This document shows, one piece after another, positions 25,343 through 33,778 of a DNA stretch of 64,000 bases (position 1 is the first letter of the stretch; each line of letters starts with the position of its first letter). The position numbers and the translations under genes were made by a program. Where the stretch lies: NCBI RefSeq assembly GCF_008764245.1, contig NZ_VTQV01000020.1, positions 1 through 64,000 on the forward strand, written 5' to 3'. This DNA comes from Bacillus subtilis (GTDB lineage Bacteria > Bacillota > Bacilli > Bacillales > Bacillaceae_C). A model generated the notes under the pieces. The model made no database searches, was not told where the DNA came from, and worked only from the letters and a program-made list of their open reading frames with translations.

Positions 25343-26128
25343 TCATTCCGCAATAAAATATTCCTGCAAATATTCAAACCAAACTTCATGCCCCTTCTCA
25401 TTCGGAGCACTTTCTCCACTCACCACATAATCTGAGGCATCCTCTGGCCAGTTTTCCCAATGGTTAAGATAAGGAATGTCTTGCGCCTTCGCATACGCCT
25501 CTAAATCCTTCACTTGCTGCGGATAAATGCTGGAGTCAGGAACAGGGCGGGCTGGTTGTAAAAGCACGACTGCATCTGGGATCACGTCGAGGAAGGCGTC
25601 AATATTTTCGTGATTCTCATCCACATCGACAACCCCATTGTCTTCTAAAATAAACGGCTCATATAACACCAATTTAGGAGCAAAGTCGACAACCTCCTCA
25701 TATCGTTCCTCATCAATAAATTGTCTTGAAGTCAGATCATACTCAAACAGCTTCACATCAACCAGATCTTCCCCATAGCTCTCCTCCAATGCCTTCTTCA
25801 ACATCGCGGCCCAACCATCGTCCCCACCTAAGGCAAGGGAACCAACAAGCGCGATTGGATAGCGCTCCCCATTTTCAACCGCTTCACGTAAGTCCGCTTG
25901 CGCCTCTTCCGGCCAATTGCTCGCCAACTCCACAACCGCAGGATCCACGTCCTTCTGTTTCTTTTCCTTATCGCTTTCTTTATCAGCTGATTCTGAACTG
26001 TCATCACTCTTTGGGTTCTGATCGACTTCAGAAGCGACCACCCCAGTCCGATCTTTCCAATACAAATAACCTGAACCAAGAAAAACCAGACAAGCCAAAA
26101 CAATAATGGCTGTCAACAAATTTCGCAT
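25343..26128 (-). CDS. membrane-anchored SGNH/GDSL-type hydrolase
   Basis: An N-terminal signal anchor (about 5-25) is followed by an acidic, low-complexity linker (about 30-65). The SGNH-like domain has a possible nucleophile in ALVGSLALGGDDGW (about 97), a block with FAPKLVLYEPFILED, and a C-terminal APNEKGHEVWFEYL in which the His suits the catalytic dyad. Such proteins act outside the membrane as esterases or O-acetyl transferases on polysaccharide. It is divergent from the exopolysaccharide locus starting 155 bp away, so a role on that polymer is possible. The ATG follows GGAAGGGG. Confidence 0.78.
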   Translation of the reverse strand: MRNLLTAIIVLACLVFLGSGYLYWKDRTGVVASEVDQNPKSDDSSESADKESDKEKKQKDVDPAVVELASNWPEEAQADLREAVENGERYPIALVGSLALGGDDGWAAMLKKALEESYGEDLVDVKLFEYDLTSRQFIDEERYEEVVDFAPKLVLYEPFILEDNGVVDVDENHENIDAFLDVIPDAVVLLQPARPVPDSSIYPQQVKDLEAYAKAQDIPYLNHWENWPEDASDYVVSGESAPNEKGHEVWFEYLQEYFIAE

Positions 26129-26228
26129 CGTTTCAATCCCCTTCCTACTCCTACTAAAAGTGAAAATATTTACCTAGTATAAATTCCCTTGTAAAATTGA
26201 AAATAGCCATTCAAAAACTTGCATACTA

Positions 26229-26237
26229 TGCTATAAT
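26229..26237 (+). promoter_or_regulatory. extended -10 promoter of the exopolysaccharide locus
   Basis: TGCTATAAT is a perfect extended -10 element. The region 17 bp upstream has no good -35 match, which is common for extended -10 promoters. It lies 46 bp before the first gene of the locus. Confidence 0.6.
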
Positions 26238-26282
26238 AATACACGTTAATAGAATAGTCGACAATCATCCAGGGAGGATATT

Positions 26283-27023
26283 ATGGAAGAAACAATCAGT
26301 TTAAAAGAGCTGATGCAGACTCTACGAAAGAGAATGACCTTAATTGTACTGATTACAGTGGCTGCAATGGTCCTAAGTGGAGCTGTCAGTTTTTTTGTAC
26401 TTACACCTATCTATCAATCTACAACGCAATTATTAGTCAATCAATCAAAAGATGAGCAGCTAGCTTATAATCCATCGGAAATCCAAACCAATTTGCAGTT
26501 GATTAATACATACAATCAAATCATGACAAGTCCAAGAATTTTGGACAAAGTGGTCGCGGATTTGGATCTCGATATGACAGCATCACAATTGAAAGATAAA
26601 ATCAACGTTGAAAGTGCCAAGGACTCACAAGTTGTTAACGTAACCGTACAAGACCCTGATCCCAACCAAGCGGCTGCGATTGCCAATAAAGTCGCAGAAG
26701 TCTTTGAAAAAGACATTGTCGATCTGATGAATGTGGATAACGTGAATACCTTAACAAAAGCAGAAGTAGGACCAAAGGCATCACCGGTTAAACCACAACC
26801 ACTACTAAATATTGCCATTGCCGCTGTTGTTGGCTTGATGCTCGGAGTGGGGATTGCCTTCTTACTCGAATATCTGGATAACACCGTGAAAACAGCCGAA
26901 GATATTGAAAAACTGCTTGAATTACCGATGCTAGGCGCTGTCGCGAATATTGAAGATCAAAAAATTCAAAGGAAAGTCAACAGTAGTCGCAGTGCACGAG
27001 TAAGGAGTGAGCAAGTTGGCTAA
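26283..27023 (+). CDS. polysaccharide chain-length regulator, kinase adaptor (CpsC/CapA-like)
   Basis: The 246-residue Wzz-domain protein has a helix at about 20-40, an extracytoplasmic domain, and a second helix at about 173-195 preceded by the proline-rich SPVKPQPLLN motif. Its cytoplasmic tail should activate the tyrosine kinase encoded next. Together they set polymer length and export. The ATG follows GGGAGG. The gene end overlaps the kinase start by about eight bases. Confidence 0.9.
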   Translation: MEETISLKELMQTLRKRMTLIVLITVAAMVLSGAVSFFVLTPIYQSTTQLLVNQSKDEQLAYNPSEIQTNLQLINTYNQIMTSPRILDKVVADLDLDMTASQLKDKINVESAKDSQVVNVTVQDPDPNQAAAIANKVAEVFEKDIVDLMNVDNVNTLTKAEVGPKASPVKPQPLLNIAIAAVVGLMLGVGIAFLLEYLDNTVKTAEDIEKLLELPMLGAVANIEDQKIQRKVNSSRSARVRSEQVG

Positions 27024-27711
27024 ACAAAATCTAACACCACAATCGGGGCGACGTAAATTAGTCGCCAAAGCGAATCCGAAATCACCCATCTCGGAACAAT
27101 ATCGGACGATTCGCACAAACATTGAATTTTCTGCGGTCGATGAAGAAATCCGTACCTTAATGGTGACTTCATCCGGTCCAGCAGAAGGAAAGTCGACCAC
27201 GACAGCCAATTTAGCGGTCGTCTTTGCCCAACAAGGAAAAAAGGTACTCATTGTCGATGCCGATATGCGAAAACCAACTGTACATTATACCTTTGGTGTC
27301 ACCAATACAACCGGATTAACGAATGTCCTCACTCGTCAGGCTACTTTAGATGAAGCAGCAAGACCAACCGATATCGAAAATCTAAACGTATTGCCATCTG
27401 GTCCAATCCCACCAAACCCAGCGGAATTGCTTGGTTCCAAAGGGATGCAGGTTTTCTTTGAAAAAGCAACGGAAAGATATGACATGATTATCTTTGATAC
27501 ACCACCTGTATTAGCGGTCACAGATGCGCAAATTTTAGCGAATAAGTGTGATGGAACCGTTTTGGTCGTGGCAAGTGGCAAAACAGAACTCGAATCTGCG
27601 CAAAAAACAAAAGAACTCCTATCAGCCGCACAAGCGAAACTACTAGGAGTCGTTCTCAATAATAAGAAAATGGAAAAGACCGATTACTACTATTATTATG
27701 GGACCAATTAA
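27016..27711 (+). CDS. bacterial tyrosine kinase (CpsD/CapB-like)
   Basis: Walker A SSGPAEGKSTTTANLA, Walker A' VLIVDADMRKP and Walker B MIIFDTPP are complete, and the C-terminus ends in a tyrosine cluster (TDYYYYYGTN), the autophosphorylation site. It works with the adaptor upstream and is reset by the PHP phosphatase downstream. I choose TTG 27016, nine bases after AAGGAG, over GTG 27007, which almost touches the site. Confidence 0.92.
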   Translation: MAKQNLTPQSGRRKLVAKANPKSPISEQYRTIRTNIEFSAVDEEIRTLMVTSSGPAEGKSTTTANLAVVFAQQGKKVLIVDADMRKPTVHYTFGVTNTTGLTNVLTRQATLDEAARPTDIENLNVLPSGPIPPNPAELLGSKGMQVFFEKATERYDMIIFDTPPVLAVTDAQILANKCDGTVLVVASGKTELESAQKTKELLSAAQAKLLGVVLNNKKMEKTDYYYYYGTN

Positions 27712-28080
27712 CCTAGAAAAGACCCACTTTAAAAGAGTGGGGTATCTCTTTATTCAGGGTAAAAAGTTTCCTAGTATTTCTGTTAAAACCCCAGATTTTT
27801 CCATAAAAATTAAAGTTTCTTCACATTTTTTAAAAGAGGATTGACATTCCTATACGAGATAGTCCAAAATGACCTTTGCGATCAATTTGGACTATTGAGA
27901 TTGTTAGATCATTTAGATCGGCGTGATAGTAGACTCGTTCGCTCTAAAAAACCAGTCGCTATTTTTAAAATACCCAACAGGCTGTTACGCTTTATTCTTT
28001 GATTTTTTCTGTAGGTGATGAGAAGCTTGCCGAAAGAAGGGGCTTTATATAAAAATTAGAAAGTGTAAAATTTGGCTAGT
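27712..28080. other. intergenic region with inverted repeats between kinase and phosphatase genes
   Basis: A weak hairpin (CCCACT-AGTGGG, 27723-27741) follows the kinase gene. A perfect 10-bp inverted repeat ATAGTCCAAA / TTTGGACTAT lies at 27859-27895, 18 bp after a TTGACA at 27841. This could be a secondary promoter with an operator or leader hairpin. No gene is seen. Confidence 0.45.
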
Positions 28081-28089
28081 GTTTGGATC

Positions 28090-28207
28090 TAGCTCCAGCG
28101 CTTAGCCCCTCGAGGTCAAATAACCTGAGCCAATAAAAGTCAAAACCGGACTTTTATTGTCTCAGAACATTTGCTTGTCGGGGCTGATCAAGGCGCTTGC
28201 GCTTTTC
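28090..28207 (+). repeat. Bacillaceae-type intergenic repeat with nested hairpins
   Basis: The outer arms read AGCTCCAGCGCTTAGCCCC and GGGGCTGATCAAGGCGCTTGCGC, which pair. Inside, AATAAAAGTC and GACTTTTATT (28132-28158) form a perfect 10-bp stem. Sequences of this form (beginning CTAGCTCCAGCGC and ending GCGCTTGCGCTTTTC) recur between genes in Bacillus and relatives, as I remember them. Function is unknown. Confidence 0.55.
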
Positions 28208-28232
28208 TTAATAATGAAGGGAGAAGAGGTAA

Positions 28233-29000
28233 ATGATTGATATCCATTGCCATATACTTCCTGGCGTAGATGATGGCGCAAGTCATTATACAGACAGCTT
28301 ATTAATGGCGAAACAGGCCGTAAGTGAAGGGATCCATACGATTATTGCGACACCCCATCATAAAAATGGTCATTATGTTAATACAAAGGTAGATATAATC
28401 GAAAGAGTAAAAGAATTAAACGAATATCTACAATCTGAACATGTTGATCTTGAGATATTGCCAGGTCAAGAGAATCGTATTTACGGGGAGATCATCGAGG
28501 ATTATGAAGCAGGAGAGATCCTCACGCTAGGGAATGCCTCTCACTACGTATTTATTGAACTCCCAACGAACCATGTTCCACGTTATACAGATCAACTTTG
28601 CTATGACATTCAGATGAAAGGATTAATTCCGGTGATTGTCCACCCAGAACGAAACACGGAATTAATCGAACACCCGAACAAACTCTATCATTTAGTGAAA
28701 AATGGAGCTGCTTCCCAAGTAACAACAGGAAGCCTCACAGGTTACTTCGGCAAAAAAATTCAAAAGTTTAGCTTTGATTTAATAGAAAATAATTTAACTC
28801 ATTTTTTAGCCTCGGATGCTCATAATACAACGACTCGGGGATTTAAAATGGACGAAGCATTTGATCTAGTGGAAACAAAATACGGTCTAGATTATGTTGA
28901 CATGTTCTTGCAAAATGCAGAACTGATTTTAGATGGACAAGACATCGATCGCGATATCCCTAAGCCAGTTAAAAAGAAGAAATTTCTAGGGCTTTTTTAG
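28233..29000 (+). CDS. PHP-family tyrosine phosphatase (CpsB/CapC/YwqE-like)
   Basis: A 255-residue metal-dependent phosphatase: IDIHCHILPGVDDGA (metal His pair), IIATPHHKNGHY, PGQENRI, PVIVHPERN and LASDAHNT are all present. It dephosphorylates the tyrosine kinase encoded upstream and so cycles polymer synthesis. The ATG follows GGGAGAAGAGG. It is separated from the kinase gene by 520 bp. Confidence 0.92.
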   Translation: MIDIHCHILPGVDDGASHYTDSLLMAKQAVSEGIHTIIATPHHKNGHYVNTKVDIIERVKELNEYLQSEHVDLEILPGQENRIYGEIIEDYEAGEILTLGNASHYVFIELPTNHVPRYTDQLCYDIQMKGLIPVIVHPERNTELIEHPNKLYHLVKNGAASQVTTGSLTGYFGKKIQKFSFDLIENNLTHFLASDAHNTTTRGFKMDEAFDLVETKYGLDYVDMFLQNAELILDGQDIDRDIPKPVKKKKFLGLF

Positions 29001-29004
29001 GCCT

Positions 29005-29130
29005 GCAGGACGCGGGTCAGAATAGCGTTGCGACGTATAAGGATGTACCAGTAATAGTGCAGGTGAAGCAACAGGACGTTGCGTTTTGAGCCTGTCGCCA
29101 ATATGGCGCGTCTTTAGCTGTTCATCCTTA
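29005..29130 (-). ncRNA. Bacillaceae-1-like RNA, copy 1
   Basis: Two hairpins have the same five-base loop. Read on the minus strand they are GCAAC-GTCCT-GTTGC (about 29073-29087) and CCCGC-GTCCT-GCAGG (about 29006-29020). Paired RUCCU loops are, as I recall, the hallmark of the Bacillaceae-1 RNA motif, and GTCCT fits. Orientation follows from that match; on the plus strand the loops would read AGGAC. Confidence 0.5.
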
Positions 29131-29324
29131 AAAAAGGCATTTTTCTTAATAGACGATTCAATTAAAAAGTTATACCGATATAGTGAGTAACCCGAAGGAA
29201 CTAGGACTAAAAGTAGATAGGATTTCGGTTATGTCTCCAATCCGTTATCAACGGAGGCACTCGGTCACCCTGTGGGAGGAGCAGTACCTCCTCCTTAGAC
29301 ACACTTGTTGTCAAGAGGGTGATG

Positions 29325-29420
29325 TGAGGACGGGTTAGATGCCCGTAGGCCAACAGGACGTTGGTCACAAAGGCGTTGCGCCAGGACGGCGCGACCTTAG
29401 CCTTTGACTCCTTATTCATT
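29325..29420 (-). ncRNA. Bacillaceae-1-like RNA, copy 2
   Basis: On the minus strand GCGCC-GTCCT-GGCGC (about 29382-29396) and CCAAC-GTCCT-GTTGG (about 29350-29364) repeat the paired-loop pattern of copy 1 with different but compensated stem bases, which supports real RNA structure. A short open frame overlapping it is probably spurious. Confidence 0.55.
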
Positions 29421-29451
29421 CTTATTGATCCTTAACTTTCGGTTTTTCTAG

Positions 29452-29505
29452 TTAAATGTCTAACGAATGAGCAAGTGCTAACTTGCCTTTTCGTTAGACA
29501 TTTAA
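29452..29505. repeat. long perfect hairpin upstream of the dehydratase gene
   Basis: TTAAATGTCTAACGAA and TTCGTTAGACATTTAA form a 16-bp perfect stem. The loop contains a second stem, GCAAGT-GCTA-ACTTGC. It lies 48 bp before the dehydratase start. It may be a leader hairpin or a small mobile repeat. Confidence 0.75.
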
Positions 29506-29552
29506 ATTTGCCTATTTTGTACATATATTACGATGAAAAGAAGGGATGTTCA

Positions 29553-31373
29553 TTGACGTATCCAAAACGATTATCGCTTTTGGTTTTGTTGGATTCTGCG
29601 ATTGTGTTGTTTTCGATTTATATTGGGTATTTTATCTTACACCCATACTCCGACTTTTACACATCAAAATTAATCCTAATGAGTTCGCTCATTTTGCTAG
29701 CTAGCCATCATTTATTTGCTTTTATCTATCGTTTGTACAATAAAGTTTGGGAGTATGCGAGTGTTGGAGAATTAATGAGTATTGCCAAAGCCGTGACATT
29801 TTCGATCTTAACGGCGGCAGTAGCCCAATTGATTGCAGTTGGACATGTGTATATGCGTGTACTGTTTATTACATGGATGTTACATATTCTCCTAATTGGC
29901 GGGTCGCGCTTTTCCTGGCGGATGGTTCGCGATCGCTTAATTAAATCAAAAGCAGAAAAGCGCAAAACCTTAATTGTCGGTGCCGGTTCTGCAGGTACGA
30001 CGGTCGCAAGGCAATTGCTTCATCATGAAGAAGGGGAGCAAATTCCTGTTGCCTTTGCTGATGATGATCTTACGAAATACAAATTGGAGATCTTCGGACT
30101 GACCGTTTGCGGTACCATCGAACAAATTCCTGAAATTATTGAGAAGAGAGGGATTGAAGATATTATTATTGCCATCCCTTCGCTATCGAAAAAAGAAATC
30201 AGACGAATTTATGAAATCTGTGCGCAAACAGACGCTGATGTGAAAATCATGCCGCTTATCGAAGATGTTATGACTGGTAAAATATCTGTTAGTGCGATCC
30301 GTAATGTCGAAGTAGAAGATTTATTGGGGCGCGAGCCAGTAAAGTTGGATATTAGCCAAATTTCGGAATCGATTACAGGGGCAACGGTTCTTGTCACAGG
30401 GGCGGGTGGTTCGATTGGTTCAGAGATCTGTCGACAGATTTGTCATTTCGCACCAAAAAAACTATTGCTTTTAGGACATGGTGAATTCAGCATTTATAAT
30501 ATTGATATGGAATTGAAAAAGAAATATGGGCAGGAAATAGAGATTATCCCGATCATTGCCGATGTGCAAGATCGTAGCCGTATCTTCGAAATAATGAATG
30601 ATTATCAACCAGATGTTGTCTACCATGCGGCCGCTCATAAGCACGTGCCTTTAATGGAATATAACCCAAGAGAAGCTGTGAAAAACAATGTCTTTGGGAC
30701 AAGAAATGTGGCGGAAGCTTGTGACACGTTTGGAATCCATACATTTGTGCTTGTCTCAACCGACAAAGCCGTCAATCCACCGAATGTAATGGGCGCAACA
30801 AAACGGATTGCGGAAATGATTATTCAAAACTTAGCGAAAGAAAGCCAAACAAAATTTGTTGCCGTTCGTTTCGGTAATGTGTTGGGGAGTCGCGGTAGCG
30901 TGATTCCTTTATTCAAAAAGCAGATTGAAGCAGGTGGACCGGTTACCGTTACTCATCCAGATATGACGAGATATTTCATGACGATCCCAGAAGCTTCACG
31001 GCTTGTCATCCAAGCGGGCGTCTTAGCTCGTGGTGGCGAAGTCTTCGTTTTAGATATGGGTGAACCAGTGAAGATCGCTGATCTTGCCAAAAATTTAATC
31101 ACTCTCTCAGGTTATACATTAGAAGAAATCGGCATTGAATATAGCGGCATTCGCCCTGGCGAGAAAATGTATGAAGAACTTCTTAATGAAAATGAAGTGC
31201 AGAAGGAACAAGTCTTTCCAAAGATACATATTGGCAAGGCGGAGCCATTAAATAAAAACGACCTTCATTATATAGTAAATAGCTTATTAGAAATGCCTAC
31301 GGATAAAATGAAGGATGCTATTATAAATGTTGCAAATAGAAGATGTGTCAAAAAAATTGAAGTTGCAAAATAA
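29553..31373 (+). CDS. UDP-GlcNAc 4,6-dehydratase, membrane-bound (PglF/CapD-like)
   Basis: Four N-terminal membrane helices (about 1-120) and a linking nucleotide-binding domain (about 135-260) precede the catalytic SDR domain. That domain has LVTGAGGSIGSE (about 282), STDKAV (about 402) and NVMGATKR, where Met replaces the usual SDR Tyr as in PglF-type dehydratases. It makes UDP-4-keto-6-deoxy-GlcNAc, first step towards bacillosamine. The TTG start is eight bases after AAGGGATG; a longer frame would start inside the hairpin. Confidence 0.88.
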   Translation: MTYPKRLSLLVLLDSAIVLFSIYIGYFILHPYSDFYTSKLILMSSLILLASHHLFAFIYRLYNKVWEYASVGELMSIAKAVTFSILTAAVAQLIAVGHVYMRVLFITWMLHILLIGGSRFSWRMVRDRLIKSKAEKRKTLIVGAGSAGTTVARQLLHHEEGEQIPVAFADDDLTKYKLEIFGLTVCGTIEQIPEIIEKRGIEDIIIAIPSLSKKEIRRIYEICAQTDADVKIMPLIEDVMTGKISVSAIRNVEVEDLLGREPVKLDISQISESITGATVLVTGAGGSIGSEICRQICHFAPKKLLLLGHGEFSIYNIDMELKKKYGQEIEIIPIIADVQDRSRIFEIMNDYQPDVVYHAAAHKHVPLMEYNPREAVKNNVFGTRNVAEACDTFGIHTFVLVSTDKAVNPPNVMGATKRIAEMIIQNLAKESQTKFVAVRFGNVLGSRGSVIPLFKKQIEAGGPVTVTHPDMTRYFMTIPEASRLVIQAGVLARGGEVFVLDMGEPVKIADLAKNLITLSGYTLEEIGIEYSGIRPGEKMYEELLNENEVQKEQVFPKIHIGKAEPLNKNDLHYIVNSLLEMPTDKMKDAIINVANRRCVKKIEVAK

Positions 31374-31388
31374 CAAGGAGATGTGGAA

Positions 31389-32417
31389 ATGAATTTTGGA
31401 ATAGTTGGCTGTGGATTTATTGCAAAGAAACATGTTGCCGCAATAAAGGCAATAGATGATGCAAAGTTATTAGCGGTTTGTGATAAATTCGAAGAGGCAA
31501 TGGAACCTTATATTGAAGAATATGGGGTTACGGGGTATAAAGAATTAACTGATATGTTACAGGATGAAGCAATTGATGTAGTTTGTATCTGTACACCGAG
31601 TGGGCTACACGCTCCAATTGCTGAGCAAGTTGCAGATTCCAAGAAACATATTATATTAGAAAAGCCAATAGCGATGACACTTGAGGAAACCGATCGGATT
31701 ATTGATGCTGCAGAAAGGAATAATATCAAACTTGCGATCGTACATCCCAATCGATTTCGTCCGGTTGTGCAGGAACTACGTTCAATTTTGGATAGTGGAG
31801 CACTTGGTAAAATTAGCCATGCGAACTGCATTGTCAATTGGAATAGAAACCAAGAATATTATGATCAAGCTCCGTGGAGAGGAACAAAGCAGTATGATGG
31901 TGGAGTATTAATGAACCAAGCTATTCATAATCTTGACTTATTACTTTGGTTCATGGGAAAACCAGAAAAAGTATATAGCATGGAAGCAACACGACTACGA
32001 AATATTGAAGCTGAAGATGTTTCTATGGGAGTGGTTCAATTTGAATCCGGGGCATTAGCGAGTGTACAAGCATCGACAACAGTCTATCCGCGCAATTATG
32101 AAGAGTCCATTACCATTTTTGGAGAAAAAGGAACGGTGAAGATTGGTGGACAAAACGCTCTTTATTTTGAGCATTTAGAAATAGAAGGGTATTCAGAAAA
32201 TACTATAAACGATTTAAAAGAAAAAATTATAGCTGAGCCATGGGGAATTCCAGGTCATCAACAAATTGTTCGCGACTTAATTGATTCAATTCACAATAAT
32301 ACTACGCCTAGTGTAACCGGTGAGGATGGAAAAAATGCGTTAGAGTTAGTATTGGCCTTTTATAAATCTGCTGAAGAAAACCAACCTATTAATATGAAAG
32401 AAGGAATTTTACAATGA
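31389..32417 (+). CDS. Gfo/Idh/MocA oxidoreductase (WlbA/WbpB-like)
   Basis: The N-terminal Rossmann fold begins GIVGCGFIAKKHVAAI, and LEKPIAMTLEE carries the EKP motif of this family. Together with the three other genes of the set it predicts oxidation of UDP-GlcNAcA at C3, giving the 3-keto sugar for amination. The ATG at 31389 is eight bases after AAGGAG. It overlaps the next gene by four bases (ATGA). Confidence 0.85.
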   Translation: MNFGIVGCGFIAKKHVAAIKAIDDAKLLAVCDKFEEAMEPYIEEYGVTGYKELTDMLQDEAIDVVCICTPSGLHAPIAEQVADSKKHIILEKPIAMTLEETDRIIDAAERNNIKLAIVHPNRFRPVVQELRSILDSGALGKISHANCIVNWNRNQEYYDQAPWRGTKQYDGGVLMNQAIHNLDLLLWFMGKPEKVYSMEATRLRNIEAEDVSMGVVQFESGALASVQASTTVYPRNYEESITIFGEKGTVKIGGQNALYFEHLEIEGYSENTINDLKEKIIAEPWGIPGHQQIVRDLIDSIHNNTTPSVTGEDGKNALELVLAFYKSAEENQPINMKEGILQ

Positions 32418-33757
32418 CAACTACAACAACCGTTCAATTAAATGATTTAGCGCAACAACTTATTAAAAAGTTAGAAACTAAAGAGGCGACAATTGGTGTT
32501 GTTGGTTTGGGATATGTTGGATTACCACTTGCAGTGGAGAAAGCAAAAGCCGGTTATAATGTAATTGGCTTCGATGTACAGGAGGAAAAAGTAGCGAAGG
32601 TAAATAAAGGTGAGAATTACATCGGTGATGTATTGCCTGAGGATCTTGAGAAGCTGGTCTTCTCCGGAAGATTATCAGCAACAGCTGATTATTCATTTAT
32701 TAAGGAAGTAGATGCACTTGCTATCTGTGTTCCAACACCTTTAGATATTTATAAACATCCAAATATGAAATATGTAGAAAGTTCCGCAAAGGCTATCGCA
32801 GAGAATTTTACTAAAGGAACTTTGATTGTATTAGAGAGCACAACATATCCAGGAACAACCGAGGAATTGATTAAACCAATACTTGAGGAATCAGGACTTG
32901 TCTGTGGGGAAGATTTCTTTTTAGCTTATTCACCAGAACGTGTGGATCCTGGGAATAAGCAATTTAAAACCAAAAACACGCCAAAGGTAGTTGGTGGTAT
33001 AACCCCAGAATGTACGAAAGTTGCTGCAACGATGTATCGAAATGTATTGGAAGGTGAAATTCATGAGGTTTCGAGTCCTGCTGTAGCCGAAATGGAAAAA
33101 ATTCTAGAAAATACATTCCGCAATATTAACATTGCATTAGCGAATGAAATGGCTATTCTTTGTAATAAAATGGGAATTAATGTTTGGGAAGTGATTGATG
33201 CAGCCGCTACAAAACCATATGGTTTTATGCCATTCTATCCAGGTCCAGGATTAGGTGGACATTGCATCCCCATTGATCCGTGGTATTTAACATGGAAAGC
33301 GCGGGAATACAACTACCACACAAAATTAATTGAAACAGCTGGGGAAATTAATGATAGTATGCCAGATTTTGTGGTTCAACGTTGCGCGGAAATTTTAAAT
33401 AACCAGGGACAGTCACTGAAAGATTCTAATATTCTTATATTAGGTGTTGCTTATAAGAAAGATATTGATGATTATAGAGAATCACCTGTATTACCAATAC
33501 TTGAAAGATTGGATGTTGCAGGAGCAAAGTGGACTGCGGTAGATCCATATGTAAGACAGTTTAAATTGAATGGGAAAATTAATTACACTACCGAAAATAT
33601 AGATTCACAATTATTACGTAATGCAGACCTTGTTTTAATTGCTACGGATCATAGTGAATTTAGATATGATGAGATTCTAAATTCTGCTAGTGCCATATTT
33701 GATACTAGGAACGTATTTGATAAAAATACAAGCTATAATAATGTATTCAGTTTATAA
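32414..33757 (+). CDS. UDP-N-acetylglucosamine 6-dehydrogenase (WbpA-like)
   Basis: The NAD-binding start IGVVGLGYVGLPLAVEKAKAGY and the catalytic GPGLGGHCIPIDPWYLTW, whose Cys forms the thioester, are intact in a 447-residue UDPG/MGDP dehydrogenase. Its place beside WlbA-, WlbC- and WlbB-like genes points to UDP-GlcNAc as substrate, giving UDP-GlcNAcA. ManNAc-type substrates are possible for the family. Confidence 0.88.
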   Translation: MTTTTTVQLNDLAQQLIKKLETKEATIGVVGLGYVGLPLAVEKAKAGYNVIGFDVQEEKVAKVNKGENYIGDVLPEDLEKLVFSGRLSATADYSFIKEVDALAICVPTPLDIYKHPNMKYVESSAKAIAENFTKGTLIVLESTTYPGTTEELIKPILEESGLVCGEDFFLAYSPERVDPGNKQFKTKNTPKVVGGITPECTKVAATMYRNVLEGEIHEVSSPAVAEMEKILENTFRNINIALANEMAILCNKMGINVWEVIDAAATKPYGFMPFYPGPGLGGHCIPIDPWYLTWKAREYNYHTKLIETAGEINDSMPDFVVQRCAEILNNQGQSLKDSNILILGVAYKKDIDDYRESPVLPILERLDVAGAKWTAVDPYVRQFKLNGKINYTTENIDSQLLRNADLVLIATDHSEFRYDEILNSASAIFDTRNVFDKNTSYNNVFSL

Positions 33758-33778
33758 TAAAGTGGTTCTGAACTTCTT

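Noticed and set aside
29207-29419. A 70-residue minus-strand open frame
   Set aside because: It covers RNA-like hairpins with fixed loops and has no clear ribosome binding site; such frames are common over structured RNA.
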